Positions 16,893 to 26,418 of a DNA stretch of 64,000 bases are shown piece after piece (the stretch's first letter is position 1; each line of letters begins with the position of its first letter). The position numbers and the translations under genes were made by a program. Where the stretch lies: positions 62,001 through 126,000 of the forward strand of contig NZ_JABUAE010000005.1 in the NCBI RefSeq assembly GCF_013314535.1. The letters are read 5' to 3'. The notes beneath the pieces are model-generated. The model made no database searches, was not told the origin of the DNA, and was given only the letters and a program-made list of their open reading frames with translations. The DNA comes from Bacillus sp. Xin1 (GTDB taxonomy: Bacteria; Bacillota; Bacilli; Bacillales; Bacillaceae_G).

Positions 16893-17492
16893 TTACTTTT
16901 CTTCACCTTCTGTTTGCATTGAGTTGAAAGTCCAATTCAAATTCAATGCATCTCCTTGGAACACATTTTGATCTTCCCCGTTATCTACAAATGTGAACAT
17001 TACATAGAAAGTATCATCATCACCTGAAGCAAGTCCGTTTTCTTCTCGATCTACAATACCTTTTTGCACAAGATCAGGAATATTTCCATTTTGTGTAGCT
17101 TCCTTCAATTCAGATAATGTAGTAGACCATACAGGTACTGTATTTTTGTCCAAGTTCCACAAGAAATCAACGCGGATATGATCCCCAAAATCAGTATTTC
17201 CATTATCTCCTTTAGCATCAATTACAGTGTAATCAGTAAGAAGCTTCACATCTCCGATCGCTAATGTACCTTTGTTAACTAGTTGAAACCCACGCTCCAT
17301 TTCGTCACCTGGTTTAAGATTATCTACATCAATAACGACTTTAGGATCAACACTCAAGTCTAAAGTACCAGCTGCAAACGTGTTATTTGACACTTCTTTA
17401 TCACTGAAATACGCATACGTTCCTCCCCCAATTAAAGATAAACCAAGAACCGCAGTCATAGCACCCATACCAAGCTTTTTCTTAAGACCCAT
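16893..17492 (-). CDS. camelysin/TasA-family secreted protein (CalY paralogue)
   Basis: A 199-aa exported protein of the TasA/camelysin family. The N-terminus LKKKLGMGAMTAVLGLSLIGGGTYAYFSDKEVSNNTFAAGTLDLSV is the SipW-type signal and first strand seen in CalY and TasA, the biofilm fibre subunits of the B. cereus group. No sipW or sinI/sinR gene is adjacent, so this is a paralogue outside the canonical cluster and would rely on a SipW encoded elsewhere. It ends in the Asp-rich strand FTFVDNGEDQNVFQGDALNLNW. It lies below a giant subtilase gene on the same strand. Family assignment is firm; matrix-fibre or protease-like function is inference. Confidence 0.87.
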   Translation of the reverse strand: MGLKKKLGMGAMTAVLGLSLIGGGTYAYFSDKEVSNNTFAAGTLDLSVDPKVVIDVDNLKPGDEMERGFQLVNKGTLAIGDVKLLTDYTVIDAKGDNGNTDFGDHIRVDFLWNLDKNTVPVWSTTLSELKEATQNGNIPDLVQKGIVDREENGLASGDDDTFYVMFTFVDNGEDQNVFQGDALNLNWTFNSMQTEGEEK

Positions 17493-17659
17493 TTCAATAA
17501 TCCCCCTATTTTAAAAGTTCAAGTTATAGATCATGTATCAATTGCACGAAAAATAATAAACAAGCTAGTAAACTATTCCACATTAAAAACTAACCAATTT
17601 TAATTACTCAATGTGAAAATTCAAGTACCAAAATACATTTCACTATAAAACTACTTTAA

Positions 17660-17696
17660 GAAAAACCGGTAACGTTACAATGAAGCATTACCGGTC
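17660..17696 (-). terminator. terminator of the large subtilase gene
   Basis: Stem ACCGGTAA (17665-17672) / TTACCGGT (17688-17695), followed by TTTTT on the minus strand. Confidence 0.8.
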
Positions 17697-17777
17697 CTCA
17701 TTAATCATGGAAGCACATCCCTAATTCGTTTTATAGTAGTTATTTAATGGCATACTGTATTCCAAGTTTGTACTTAC

Positions 17778-20700
17778 TTATTTTTTCGGTTCCAATCCAA
17801 TCGAGCGCAAGATTTTCTCTAACGTCACTGGTCCCACATTTTCTTTTGGTTTTTGATTTTCTTTAGCATCTGGACCCTTTTTCAAGAAGTTCTTCTCGAT
17901 AAAACGAATATCTGTTTCGTTTACAACACCGTCTTGATTCACATCACCATCTTTGACAGCCACTTTTCCTTTTTCATATGATAGAGCTGCTATTCTAGCA
18001 TCTTGAATATCCACCATTTTATCGCCGTTTACATCACCAGCAAGGTTATCCTCCATATCAGCTCTAAAATATTGACCTACTAATTCCCCGTCCTGCATTT
18101 TCCCTATTTTTGTTGTTAATTTACTATTTAAATGACCCGGCATTTCTACAAAAATATCGTATTCTTTATCGCTCACAGGAACATTGTGAATTTCAAATTG
18201 GCCGTTATTATCAATTTTTCCTGTGTATTTCTTTCCATCCTTGCCAACCACGTACACTTTTGCTCCCAGTTTTGTGTAGTCGTTCTTACCTACATACCCC
18301 TCTTCAGTCAAGAATGCTTCTGGTCCAATATATCCTGTAACCATTGAATGTTTTGAAACAATAGAAAAGGATTTATCTTTAAACACAGGAATCTCAGCAC
18401 CTTCTGATGCACCAGCTTTTGTATAAGAGAATTTATCTACTCCAAATACAGCCAAACTATTAAAATATTCATCGCTCGTCATCTCGAATGTAACATCTAA
18501 AAATGGTGTGTCTCCATCTAATCCCTTAAATTCTGCTCCTTCTACAGATGCGCCAACTTTCACTTTATTTTCCCAAGTGCCTTCTTCATTTATCACCGGA
18601 TCTTCTAACTTGATATTTAATCCATGTTGTTTCGCATATTCCGTAAGTGCTGGATTTGGTTTCACATCTGTAAATTTAAATAACTGTTTACTATAAGGAA
18701 TCTCAAATGTACCTGACATAAGTTGTTTTACATTATTGAGATTTAAAGTTAACGTAATTTTGTCTCCTAATTTTATTTTGTCTTTGTCATAACTTGGAAT
18801 AGCGTATTCTGTTCCTTCTTTAACAAAGACGTAATCTTTAAACCCATTCGCCATATTCGCTGCAGTTGCAAGGTCATATCCAAATAATCTTAAATTAAGC
18901 GGTTCATTTATTTCCTCTGGAAGTACGCCAAGTTTAAAATCACCATTGGCTTGAATTGTGTTCAACCAACCTGATGGAAAGGCAGAGTTTTGGTAATATA
19001 CAATTTCATTAGCCTTTTGGTCATACTGAAGGCCTTTTGCCTTTAATGCATCTATCGTAGAATCATAAATATTACCATGGACCCACAATGCCCTTTGACC
19101 ATCTTCTTCTGTGAACATAGATTCATTTACCTCATGAACACCAGGTTGTACATCAGCAAATTTCACTTCAGGTCTGACATTATCAATAATTACGCTATCT
19201 CCTTTTGTATAAGGTTTTCCTTCTTTATCATATCCAATGAAATCCAGTTGGTAATCTCCATCAGGCAGCGTAACTCGTTTATCTCCAATTGGATGATTCG
19301 GATCTCCTGTAAACGGGAACACGTATCCTCCCATACCATCGAACATAATATATTCAGTATTCGGTGTTAGACTACTAGCATTAAGTGTGCCAACAATTCC
19401 TAATGCCTTTCCTGTTTTTCGATCCTTCACAACCGCATCAATGGTTTCAAGTGGACTATTTAATTTAAATGTCAACGGTGAACTCGGTCTTCCCATAAAT
19501 GGATGGAAGTTAGATGTATCTGTCGCCATTGCATCTCTAAGCAAATCTACAGATGCAATCCCTTTTTCTGTGAATTTCACTGCAAATGGCACTTGATATG
19601 TTTCTTTTTCATTGTTTTTATTTGAAATATGAATATATCCTTCATATCTACCGAATTCCGCGTTTTCTGGAATGATAATTTCAGGACTAATTTCCCCAGA
19701 TGTACCAGGAACTACTTTAATAGAATCTTGTACATTCAACTTCACACCATTCTTCGCTGCATCTTGCACACCTACACTCGTTGGTGAAAACTCTACTTCT
19801 AATTTGAACTCTTTTTCTTCTGTTTTATTGTTGTTTTTAATCAGAACTTTTCGCTTATCTTTAATTGGCCCATTTGCTAATTGCGTTTTATAACCGAATG
19901 CAATAGAACCAGTTTTTTCTTCAATTTCTACTTCTTCATCATTTACCACGTTTGTCGTTTTATCGATAACCTCAATCGCTGTATCTGTATGAACTGCACG
20001 ATACGCATCAATTCGTCCTGATCCCACCTCAAATACGGAGCGCTCTTCTTTTAAATCTACCGCTGTATTCATAAGCGCCTCTTTTACTTCAAATGGACTA
20101 TAGTTTGGATGTTCTTGTAAAATTAATGCTGCTACCCCCGCAGTATGAGGAGTTGCCATAGATGTACCCGACATACGTCCATACGCTACTGGATAATTTT
20201 CGCCATCCTTTGGATCATTAATATATTCAGGAACAGTAGAGAAAATAGACACACCTGGCGCTACAATATCCGGTTTAATATCATCTGTTTTACTTGCAGG
20301 ACCTCGTGAACTGAAATCAGCTAAGTGATCTCCCTCTGTTTTTGTGTTACTCAGTTCTCCAAATGCTAAGGACACATCCCCTTGGGCAGCTTTTGCTTGT
20401 AATTTCTCACCATCTGCTTTTGTTAAGCGGAAAGATGGAATAGATGAAGTACTTTCTCCAAGATAACTTGTAATTTCACCATCCACATTGTTGTACACAA
20501 TGACAGCTTTCGCGCCTGCTTCCTTCGCATTTTTAATTTTTTCATCAAATGTAATCTCACCACGCCCGATGAGCGCTAGCTTTCCTTTTACATCTTTCCC
20601 CGAAAAATCATCTGATTTTCCAAGGCCTGTATATACAACAGATAAGGATTGTCCTTTTAAGTCCTCAAGCTTATCAGCAAAGCTTTTTCCAAGTAGCATC

Positions 20701-22019
20701 ATCTTATCCACATGTAAATCACCTGCAGTAGCGGAAAACGTCGGAATAGTCATCGCAGCGTCACTCGCTCCAACTGTAATCGGAAGTGCCGCCGCACTAG
20801 GTGATCCAAGAGTTCCTTCCTCTGGCCCACTATTTCCTGCCGCTACAACTGTGACAACACCAGCTAACATAGCATTGTTTACTGCCACAGAAGTAGGGTA
20901 TAAAGGATCATTAATAGAGGCACCTAGTGATAAATTAATAACATCCATATCATCTTTCACTGCTTTATCAATTGCAGCAAGAATACCATTTACTTGTCCG
21001 CTTCCGTATGGTCCTAATACACGATATGAATATAAATCTACATCAGGAGCAACTCCCTTAACCGCATGATCTACGTTATTCTTTTTATCCGCAGCAATTG
21101 TTCCTGCTACATGTGTACCGTGAGATGTATAATATGCACTTCCATTATAAATCTCAGGATATCCTCCTGAGTTTTGCCAATCTTTATATGTTGTTTCCAT
21201 CGGATCAGCATCGTTATTAACAAAGTCCCATCCTTTTATAGAATTCGGATCTACTTTTGTTGGATCTTCCCCTTGTGTTGCACGATATCCTTTATATGCA
21301 TCTTTTAAATCAGGGTGGTTATAATCGATACCTGTATCCAGTACCCCCACCTTAATTCCTTTACCTGTTATTTTTTCATCATGAAGCTTGTCCACACCGA
21401 TTTGTGGTACACTATCTGCCATTTTCGGCTGCACAGCAGTCTTAGCTGTTTCTTTCGGCAGATCAATTTTGACCTCCTGATCTTCCCATACGCGCTTAAC
21501 GATACCAGTGCGAACTAAGTCTTCAATCATATTCCCAGGTAACGACATTGCCACACCATTAAAAGCATTCTTATATTCTCTTGTTATTTTGGCAGACTTA
21601 AAGTTTTCTCCTTTATCTTTCTTTTTTCGAAGCTGTTCGAGCTCAGATTTAAATCCTTTATGAGATGCTTCCACCTTTTGTTCTGCATTAGAAAGAGCTA
21701 ATTTTTTCCCTTTAGCTGCTTGTTTTAGCACCTCAATTTTAGCAGGAGCTTGCTTGAACTCTACAATTACATTCACATTATCAGGACTTGCTGTATTGAT
21801 ACCTGGTGAAATAACAAAACCTGGTTTTGTATCTAATGTTTTTAAAGCATTACGTTGTTCCTTTGTAAGTCCTTTCAATACAGAATTTGCATCATCAATA
21901 CCAGTTAAAGTAGATGTATTTACCTCTTCTGCCAATACGTTATATGGAATTCCTTGAGACAATAACATACCAACAGTCAACGTTCCAATAAGAATCTTTC
22001 CAAATTTTCTTTTCTTCAT
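17778..22019 (-). CDS. secreted multidomain subtilase (S8, Vpr-like) with cohesin-like and dockerin modules
   Basis: A 1,413-aa secreted serine protease. It has a signal peptide (1-30) and an I9-type propeptide (~80-190). The S8 catalytic domain has Asp228 (VGVLDTGIDYNHPDL), His300 (SHGTHVAGT) and Ser620 (SGTSMATPHTAG), with a PA insert between His and Ser (~470-590). Fn3/Ig-like segments follow. A cohesin-like beta-sandwich lies at ~1077-1222 (KLGDKITLTLNLNNVKQLMSG) and a Cna-B-like domain at ~1226-1324. A type I dockerin at ~1325-1382 has two calcium loops (GDVNGDKMVDIQD and GDVNQDGVVNETD). The start is ATG 22019 with AAGGGG upstream; the 28-codon longer frame has no ribosome binding site. 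It is upstream of the camelysin paralogue and next to a NarL-type two-component system. Confidence 0.88.
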   Translation of the reverse strand: MKKRKFGKILIGTLTVGMLLSQGIPYNVLAEEVNTSTLTGIDDANSVLKGLTKEQRNALKTLDTKPGFVISPGINTASPDNVNVIVEFKQAPAKIEVLKQAAKGKKLALSNAEQKVEASHKGFKSELEQLRKKKDKGENFKSAKITREYKNAFNGVAMSLPGNMIEDLVRTGIVKRVWEDQEVKIDLPKETAKTAVQPKMADSVPQIGVDKLHDEKITGKGIKVGVLDTGIDYNHPDLKDAYKGYRATQGEDPTKVDPNSIKGWDFVNNDADPMETTYKDWQNSGGYPEIYNGSAYYTSHGTHVAGTIAADKKNNVDHAVKGVAPDVDLYSYRVLGPYGSGQVNGILAAIDKAVKDDMDVINLSLGASINDPLYPTSVAVNNAMLAGVVTVVAAGNSGPEEGTLGSPSAAALPITVGASDAAMTIPTFSATAGDLHVDKMMLLGKSFADKLEDLKGQSLSVVYTGLGKSDDFSGKDVKGKLALIGRGEITFDEKIKNAKEAGAKAVIVYNNVDGEITSYLGESTSSIPSFRLTKADGEKLQAKAAQGDVSLAFGELSNTKTEGDHLADFSSRGPASKTDDIKPDIVAPGVSIFSTVPEYINDPKDGENYPVAYGRMSGTSMATPHTAGVAALILQEHPNYSPFEVKEALMNTAVDLKEERSVFEVGSGRIDAYRAVHTDTAIEVIDKTTNVVNDEEVEIEEKTGSIAFGYKTQLANGPIKDKRKVLIKNNNKTEEKEFKLEVEFSPTSVGVQDAAKNGVKLNVQDSIKVVPGTSGEISPEIIIPENAEFGRYEGYIHISNKNNEKETYQVPFAVKFTEKGIASVDLLRDAMATDTSNFHPFMGRPSSPLTFKLNSPLETIDAVVKDRKTGKALGIVGTLNASSLTPNTEYIMFDGMGGYVFPFTGDPNHPIGDKRVTLPDGDYQLDFIGYDKEGKPYTKGDSVIIDNVRPEVKFADVQPGVHEVNESMFTEEDGQRALWVHGNIYDSTIDALKAKGLQYDQKANEIVYYQNSAFPSGWLNTIQANGDFKLGVLPEEINEPLNLRLFGYDLATAANMANGFKDYVFVKEGTEYAIPSYDKDKIKLGDKITLTLNLNNVKQLMSGTFEIPYSKQLFKFTDVKPNPALTEYAKQHGLNIKLEDPVINEEGTWENKVKVGASVEGAEFKGLDGDTPFLDVTFEMTSDEYFNSLAVFGVDKFSYTKAGASEGAEIPVFKDKSFSIVSKHSMVTGYIGPEAFLTEEGYVGKNDYTKLGAKVYVVGKDGKKYTGKIDNNGQFEIHNVPVSDKEYDIFVEMPGHLNSKLTTKIGKMQDGELVGQYFRADMEDNLAGDVNGDKMVDIQDARIAALSYEKGKVAVKDGDVNQDGVVNETDIRFIEKNFLKKGPDAKENQKPKENVGPVTLEKILRSIGLEPKK

Positions 22020-22103
22020 ATGGCATCCCCTTATAATTACAAAGTTATTTTTTCGAAACGAATTGATTCTCAAAACCTTGTTCAGTATTGGTAATTCTAT
22101 CAA

Positions 22104-22432
22104 TCTTGAACCTTTATTTCGTATAATTAAGAATAACCAGCACTGCTACCATCCCCACATTTCATCTAGCTGACCGCTCATTTTAATTTTTTCTATAAAA
22201 GCCCCCCACATTTTATTTCTAATAACAAATTTTCACAAAATGAATTATTAATAGAATGAAACTGTAATTCTATTTTTATTATTTCACATTTTGATTTTTC
22301 TGAATATTGAACAAAAGGAGTAATTTTTGTTCTAATGATTCTACACCTAAATAGTACAAAAGAACTATCTTGCTCTTTATTCTTTGGAATATAGAATAAA
22401 GAAACATGATAGTTCTTTTAGACATCTCTTAT
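22104..22432. other. gene-free interval upstream of the subtilase, with the two-component operon terminator
   Basis: 329 bp without a plausible gene. A long imperfect hairpin (22359-22421; outer stem AAGAACTATC/GATAGTTCTT, inner stem CTTTATTCTTT/AGAATAAAG) sits just below the stop of the response regulator and probably ends that operon. The remainder is AT-rich and should hold the subtilase promoter; no clear box was found. Confidence 0.5.
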
Positions 22433-23074
22433 TTAGTCGAGCGGAACCAGCTGATTTCGGACAGCATAAATAACCGCTTGCGAACGACTCTTTACATTGA
22501 GCTTTTTAAAGATTTTATTGATGTGAATTTTAACGGTCTTGTCACTAATATATAGAGCTTCAGCAATTTCTTTATTACTAAGTCCCTTGACCAATTCAAA
22601 GAGAATTTCTTTTTCACGCTCTGTCAGTTCATTTTCGTTTGGTTCTACTTTCATTTGTTGCTGATGATACGTAATTAATTTTTTCGTCATGCGCGGATGA
22701 ATAACTGAATCACCTTGATATAACATTCGAATTGCTGCTACTACTTGCTCTGATGATGAATCTTTCAATAAATAGCCATCAGCACCCGCCTGAAGCGCAT
22801 CCATTAAATATTCATCATGTTCATACATAGTAAAAGCAAGCACTCGGCAAGCCGGATACTGTTTTTTCACTAACGCCGTAGCTTCAATTCCATTTTTCCC
22901 AGGAAGATTAATATCCATTAAAATACAATCTGGGCTGCATTCTTCAACTTTCTCTAATACCTCATCCCCAGAGATCGCTTCCCCAACTACTCTTATATCA
23001 GATTCAACCTCTAGTATGCTACGAATTGCGTCTCGTAAAAAAGCATGATCATCCACTACTAATATTTTAATCAT
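22433..23074 (-). CDS. response regulator, NarL/LuxR family
   Basis: A 213-aa response regulator. The receiver has DD at 8-9, phosphoacceptor Asp54 (CILMDINLPGKNG) and Lys in LLKDSS. The C-terminal GerE/LuxR helix-turn-helix is LTEREKEILFELVKGLSNKEIAEALYISDKTVKIHINKIFKKLNVKSRSQAV. The start is ATG 23074, with AAGGGG 8 nt upstream; the frame also opens at a GTG three codons earlier. The stop of the kinase lies one base before this ATG, so the pair is translationally coupled. Targets are unknown; the neighbouring subtilase and camelysin genes are candidates. Confidence 0.92.
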   Translation of the reverse strand: MIKILVVDDHAFLRDAIRSILEVESDIRVVGEAISGDEVLEKVEECSPDCILMDINLPGKNGIEATALVKKQYPACRVLAFTMYEHDEYLMDALQAGADGYLLKDSSSEQVVAAIRMLYQGDSVIHPRMTKKLITYHQQQMKVEPNENELTEREKEILFELVKGLSNKEIAEALYISDKTVKIHINKIFKKLNVKSRSQAVIYAVRNQLVPLD

Positions 23075-23075
23075 T

Positions 23076-24908
23076 TTACGCACCCCTTGTTTGTGAATCT
23101 GGAATTAACAATGTAATTTCTGTCCCCTTCCCTACAGAACTATCAATCTGTAAAGTAGCCCCTAGCTGTTCAGCTTGTTCATTCATATGTAATATACCAT
23201 AATGCGGCTCACACTTCGTTTTAACCATAGACTCAAATAGTGAAAAACCAATTCCATTATCCTTCACCTTTAAAAGTACGTGTTCACGCTGATAGCTTAA
23301 CAGCACATCAACTTTTTCTGCCTGTGCATGTTTAACAATGTTCTGCAAACTCTCTTGAAATGTATCAAAAAGAACTCTTTCTTTAGAAAAACTGATTGTG
23401 CGAGAATGACCTCTTTCATGGTATGTAATGTCTATTTCATATTCTTGTTTTACAGATTTTATTTTACTTGCTATCGCTTGCTTAAGTCCTAATTGTTGCG
23501 TTGGATACGGCTTTAAAGCATAAATAGAATAACGAACTTCTCCTAAGCTTCCCCTTAATTTTTTTATACTTTTCTCCACTACTTCCTGCATCTCAATTGG
23601 TTTATCACGATATTTTTTCTGGGCGGATTCTAGTTGGAATATTACCCCAGCTAACGCTTGTGCGATACCATCGTGAATTTCGCGTGCAATTCGATTTCTT
23701 TCTTCTAAAATCATTCTTTTTTCCTGTTCAGAAATCAATATCCTTGTTTTAACTACGTTAGCTAATTGGTTAGAAAACGTAGCTAAAGACTGTACATCCT
23801 CTGGAAAAAAACCCGCATTTCTACTTTTTCCTGCAACAAACATTCCAACTAATTCATCATTTACAATAAGAGGGAAATATACAAGCGAGCGTATGACATC
23901 ATCAAATACATCATCTCCAGGAGCCATACCAGTTTTCCAATCATTAAAAACAAGATTTTTGGAGATTTCTTCAAACTCCCTATGTATATCAGAATGATCA
24001 GAAAAATCAGGATGCACTTCCCCATCTTTTAATAAAAGATTCCAATTTCCATCATCTTTTGTCCATATTACATATGCTTGTATTCCAAAAAAACCTTTAA
24101 GTGCTTGTTTGATATGCTTCAAGTTCCCTCCGGTTAGTCCACGACTTATTTCTGTTGTAATAAGAAACAATTCGTATAATCGTTCCTTCTCTATCCTTAT
24201 TCGCACAGAAAAAGAGCTGATAACTGAAATTGCTACAAGTGGAAAAAAGAAAAACAATACTGTAATCTCGTTTATCTCCACACTATATGCACTAACTAAG
24301 AAATGCATCAGAGCAGCGTAACATAAACCAAAAGTTTCACAAAGAAATACCGTTGTGGTTTTTTTATACCATTGATGTATTGAATACGGCTGAGGAAGGA
24401 GTACCATTAACAAATCGTAAAAACGGTTGTTGAAAAAACAAAAAAACACGCAAAACAATAACAAATATATTAATTGCTCATACAGGAATGACATATCCAT
24501 GCTGCTAATCAATAAAGACAGACATTCATTGGAAAACCATTCTGCCAAGATCAAACTAAGAGCATGCTGGGTACTATTAAATAGCATTCTTTGCACTGGC
24601 GAACGACGATGCAGATGAATAATTAGCGTAACAAATACAATTGCAATAATAGTTATATGTATTCCAAACTGCCAACTCATAGCGTAAATAATCGGAAAGG
24701 TAAGCGAGCTAGTTCCTCTCCAAAATCGTACAGGAAAATACTCTGCAATCCCCATAAATATCAATAACAATATCAGTATTGTTGGATGAGAAGGGATTTT
24801 AATTTCAAGTAAAGATATAGTTATAGTAATCAAACCAAGAAAAGAAATGAAATAAAGATAATAACTAGCAACTTTTTCTCTCATAGAAATAGAATCTACA
24901 TCTTTCAA
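23076..24908 (-). CDS. sensor histidine kinase with multi-helix N-terminus and GAF domain (NarL-partner type)
   Basis: A 610-aa kinase. Residues ~15-240 form about seven transmembrane helices, an integral-membrane sensor or small-molecule-binding module. A GAF-like domain (~255-400) follows, then HisKA_3 with the phosphorylatable His in IAREIHDGIAQALAGVIFQLESAQ (~410), and a HATPase_c domain ending VKDNGIGFSLF...GTEITLLIP. The start is TTG 24908 with GAAGGGG at ~6 nt spacing. It is followed directly by its response regulator. The 7-helix plus GAF layout is commoner in kinases sensing diffusible or membrane signals; the signal is unknown. Confidence 0.88.
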   Translation of the reverse strand: MKDVDSISMREKVASYYLYFISFLGLITITISLLEIKIPSHPTILILLLIFMGIAEYFPVRFWRGTSSLTFPIIYAMSWQFGIHITIIAIVFVTLIIHLHRRSPVQRMLFNSTQHALSLILAEWFSNECLSLLISSMDMSFLYEQLIYLLLFCVFFCFFNNRFYDLLMVLLPQPYSIHQWYKKTTTVFLCETFGLCYAALMHFLVSAYSVEINEITVLFFFFPLVAISVISSFSVRIRIEKERLYELFLITTEISRGLTGGNLKHIKQALKGFFGIQAYVIWTKDDGNWNLLLKDGEVHPDFSDHSDIHREFEEISKNLVFNDWKTGMAPGDDVFDDVIRSLVYFPLIVNDELVGMFVAGKSRNAGFFPEDVQSLATFSNQLANVVKTRILISEQEKRMILEERNRIAREIHDGIAQALAGVIFQLESAQKKYRDKPIEMQEVVEKSIKKLRGSLGEVRYSIYALKPYPTQQLGLKQAIASKIKSVKQEYEIDITYHERGHSRTISFSKERVLFDTFQESLQNIVKHAQAEKVDVLLSYQREHVLLKVKDNGIGFSLFESMVKTKCEPHYGILHMNEQAEQLGATLQIDSSVGKGTEITLLIPDSQTRGA

Positions 24909-25541
24909 AACAGCCCCTTCTTTCTTTATAAGAATACATTTTCTCTATTATCCAACAAAAAACCGGCACTGGCAAAATGGAAGAACTTCCACTAGCCAAT
25001 CACCGGCTGTGTACTACACCTAAACAGGCAAGACACAATATTAGTATAAATTGCTTTTCATCTATTTCCTATTCATCAAATGATGTAATTGTGCATACCA
25101 TTGGACGTAATCTTTATAGTACAAAAGATGTATGTGTTTGTAGTATGAATATGATGTTTGATCAAAACTATCTTTGATCAAATAAAAAAATTTTTGATTC
25201 GATTCAAACGCCTTTCTGCTCTACTTTCTACAAATAGTTCATCACATCCGTACATTTGATCATCTCTAAACCTTAGCTTCATACACAATCAAATCCCCGA
25301 CGATAACTTGCCCTTACCACTCAAACATTTATCTTCTATTTAGCCTCTTTGCTTGTTTCTGAGACTTGATTTAGTCATGAGAACATTCTCCTTTAAAACT
25401 TCCACACTATATGAAATCCCCTTCAAAATAAAAATCATCTTTGGATGATTTTCCCTTCTCATAATTCTTCTTATTTTACATAGATTAAAGCATAATTTTT
25501 TCCTAAAAAGCCCAAATTAACATCATAATTTTTTATTCAAT
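24909..25541. other. 633-bp gene-free interval
   Basis: No supported gene. At 24962-25006 an extended imperfect hairpin begins CCGGCACTGGC and closes TAGCCAATCACCGG, with an inner GGAAGAACTTCC. Two identical palindromes TTTGATCAAA (25157-25166 and 25173-25182) are centred 16 bp apart. The region may be decayed flank of the germination-operon remnant that follows. Confidence 0.4.
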
Positions 25542-26377
25542 GTGAAAGGGATGGCTAATGTGGTACATACAAAGCAAAACAATATTAAATCCGCAAATAA
25601 AACACAACCTATATTCCCATCACTTCAAGAAAATATCAATTATATTGAAAACAAACTATTTCATTCTGATGATTTAAAAAAACTCGATCTTCCTTTTCAA
25701 AATGGAAAAGGAACTCTATTGTATATTGAATCTTTAGCAGATTCTAATTTAATTCATCAATTAGCTATCGAACCTTTATTAACACAAACTGAATTACCAC
25801 TCGATAAAGTTCTTTCTACCTTAAATATGAAAAAGGAAAAGAAATTGTAACAAATGGTCTAGCATTATTTCACAACGATCAATTAACAGGTCTTCTCCCT
25901 ACTGAACAATGAGTACTCTTTGTATTATTATCGGAGAAAATGGGGAAAACTGCTCGTATGACGCAGAGATTATCGAGTAAAGACTCATCCAATCTATCTG
26001 ATTATGTGACGTTTGAAGTAAGTAAAGGGAGAGTAAAAAGAAAATTGAAAGTGACAACAGACAAAAATGATAACGTTCATGTAAATATTAAACTTCACTT
26101 GCAAATCATTGTCCTTGAATATCCGAAAGGCCAATTGCATAAAACAAAAGAAAGAGAGAATTTGAATAAGCAATTATCCAAACAGCTTACAAACGAATCT
26201 AAAAAAATTATTAAAACTCTCCAAAAAGCTCATTGTGATGCCTTCGGTATCGGCAGACAGCTTATTGCTTATCATCCAGATTTGTGGAAGAAAAAGAACT
26301 GGAAAGAAGATTACCCAAAGGTGAAATTTACTCCTGAAGTAGAAGTGAAAATGTTATATAGCGGCGTTTTAAATTAA
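25542..26377 (+). pseudogene. collapsed gerA-type germinant receptor operon (GerXA N-terminus joined to GerXC C-terminus)
   Basis: Residues of 25542-~25830 resemble the cytoplasmic N-terminus of GerA-family A subunits (SLQENINYIENKLFHSDDLKKLDL, then GTLLYIESLADSNLI). From ~25830 another frame gives GKEIVTNGLALFHNDQLTGLLPTEQ, a stop TGA at 25910-25912, then on in the same frame to SKKIIKTLQKAHCDAFGIGRQLIAYHPDLWKKKNW and VEVKMLYSGVLN, the C-terminal half of a GerC-type lipoprotein subunit. About 390 codons of A, all of B and the first half of C are missing (roughly 2.9 kb by family lengths). A frame change at the junction and a nonsense codon make it non-functional. Confidence 0.8.
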
Positions 26378-26414
26378 TAAGAGGTTGAATGCTATGGGCA
26401 TCCACCCTCTTATT
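26376..26414. terminator. bidirectional terminator between the ger remnant and treA
   Basis: Stem AATAAGAGG (26376-26384) / CCTCTTATT (26406-26414) between convergent genes. Confidence 0.75.
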
Positions 26415-26418
26415 TCAA

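Noticed and set aside
20488-21069. 193-codon plus-strand frame
   Set aside because: Antisense shadow of the subtilase catalytic domain, whose triad is on the other strand.
24977-25177. 66-codon plus-strand frame upstream of the ger remnant
   Set aside because: No ribosome binding site or protein-like composition; overlaps a hairpin and palindromes.
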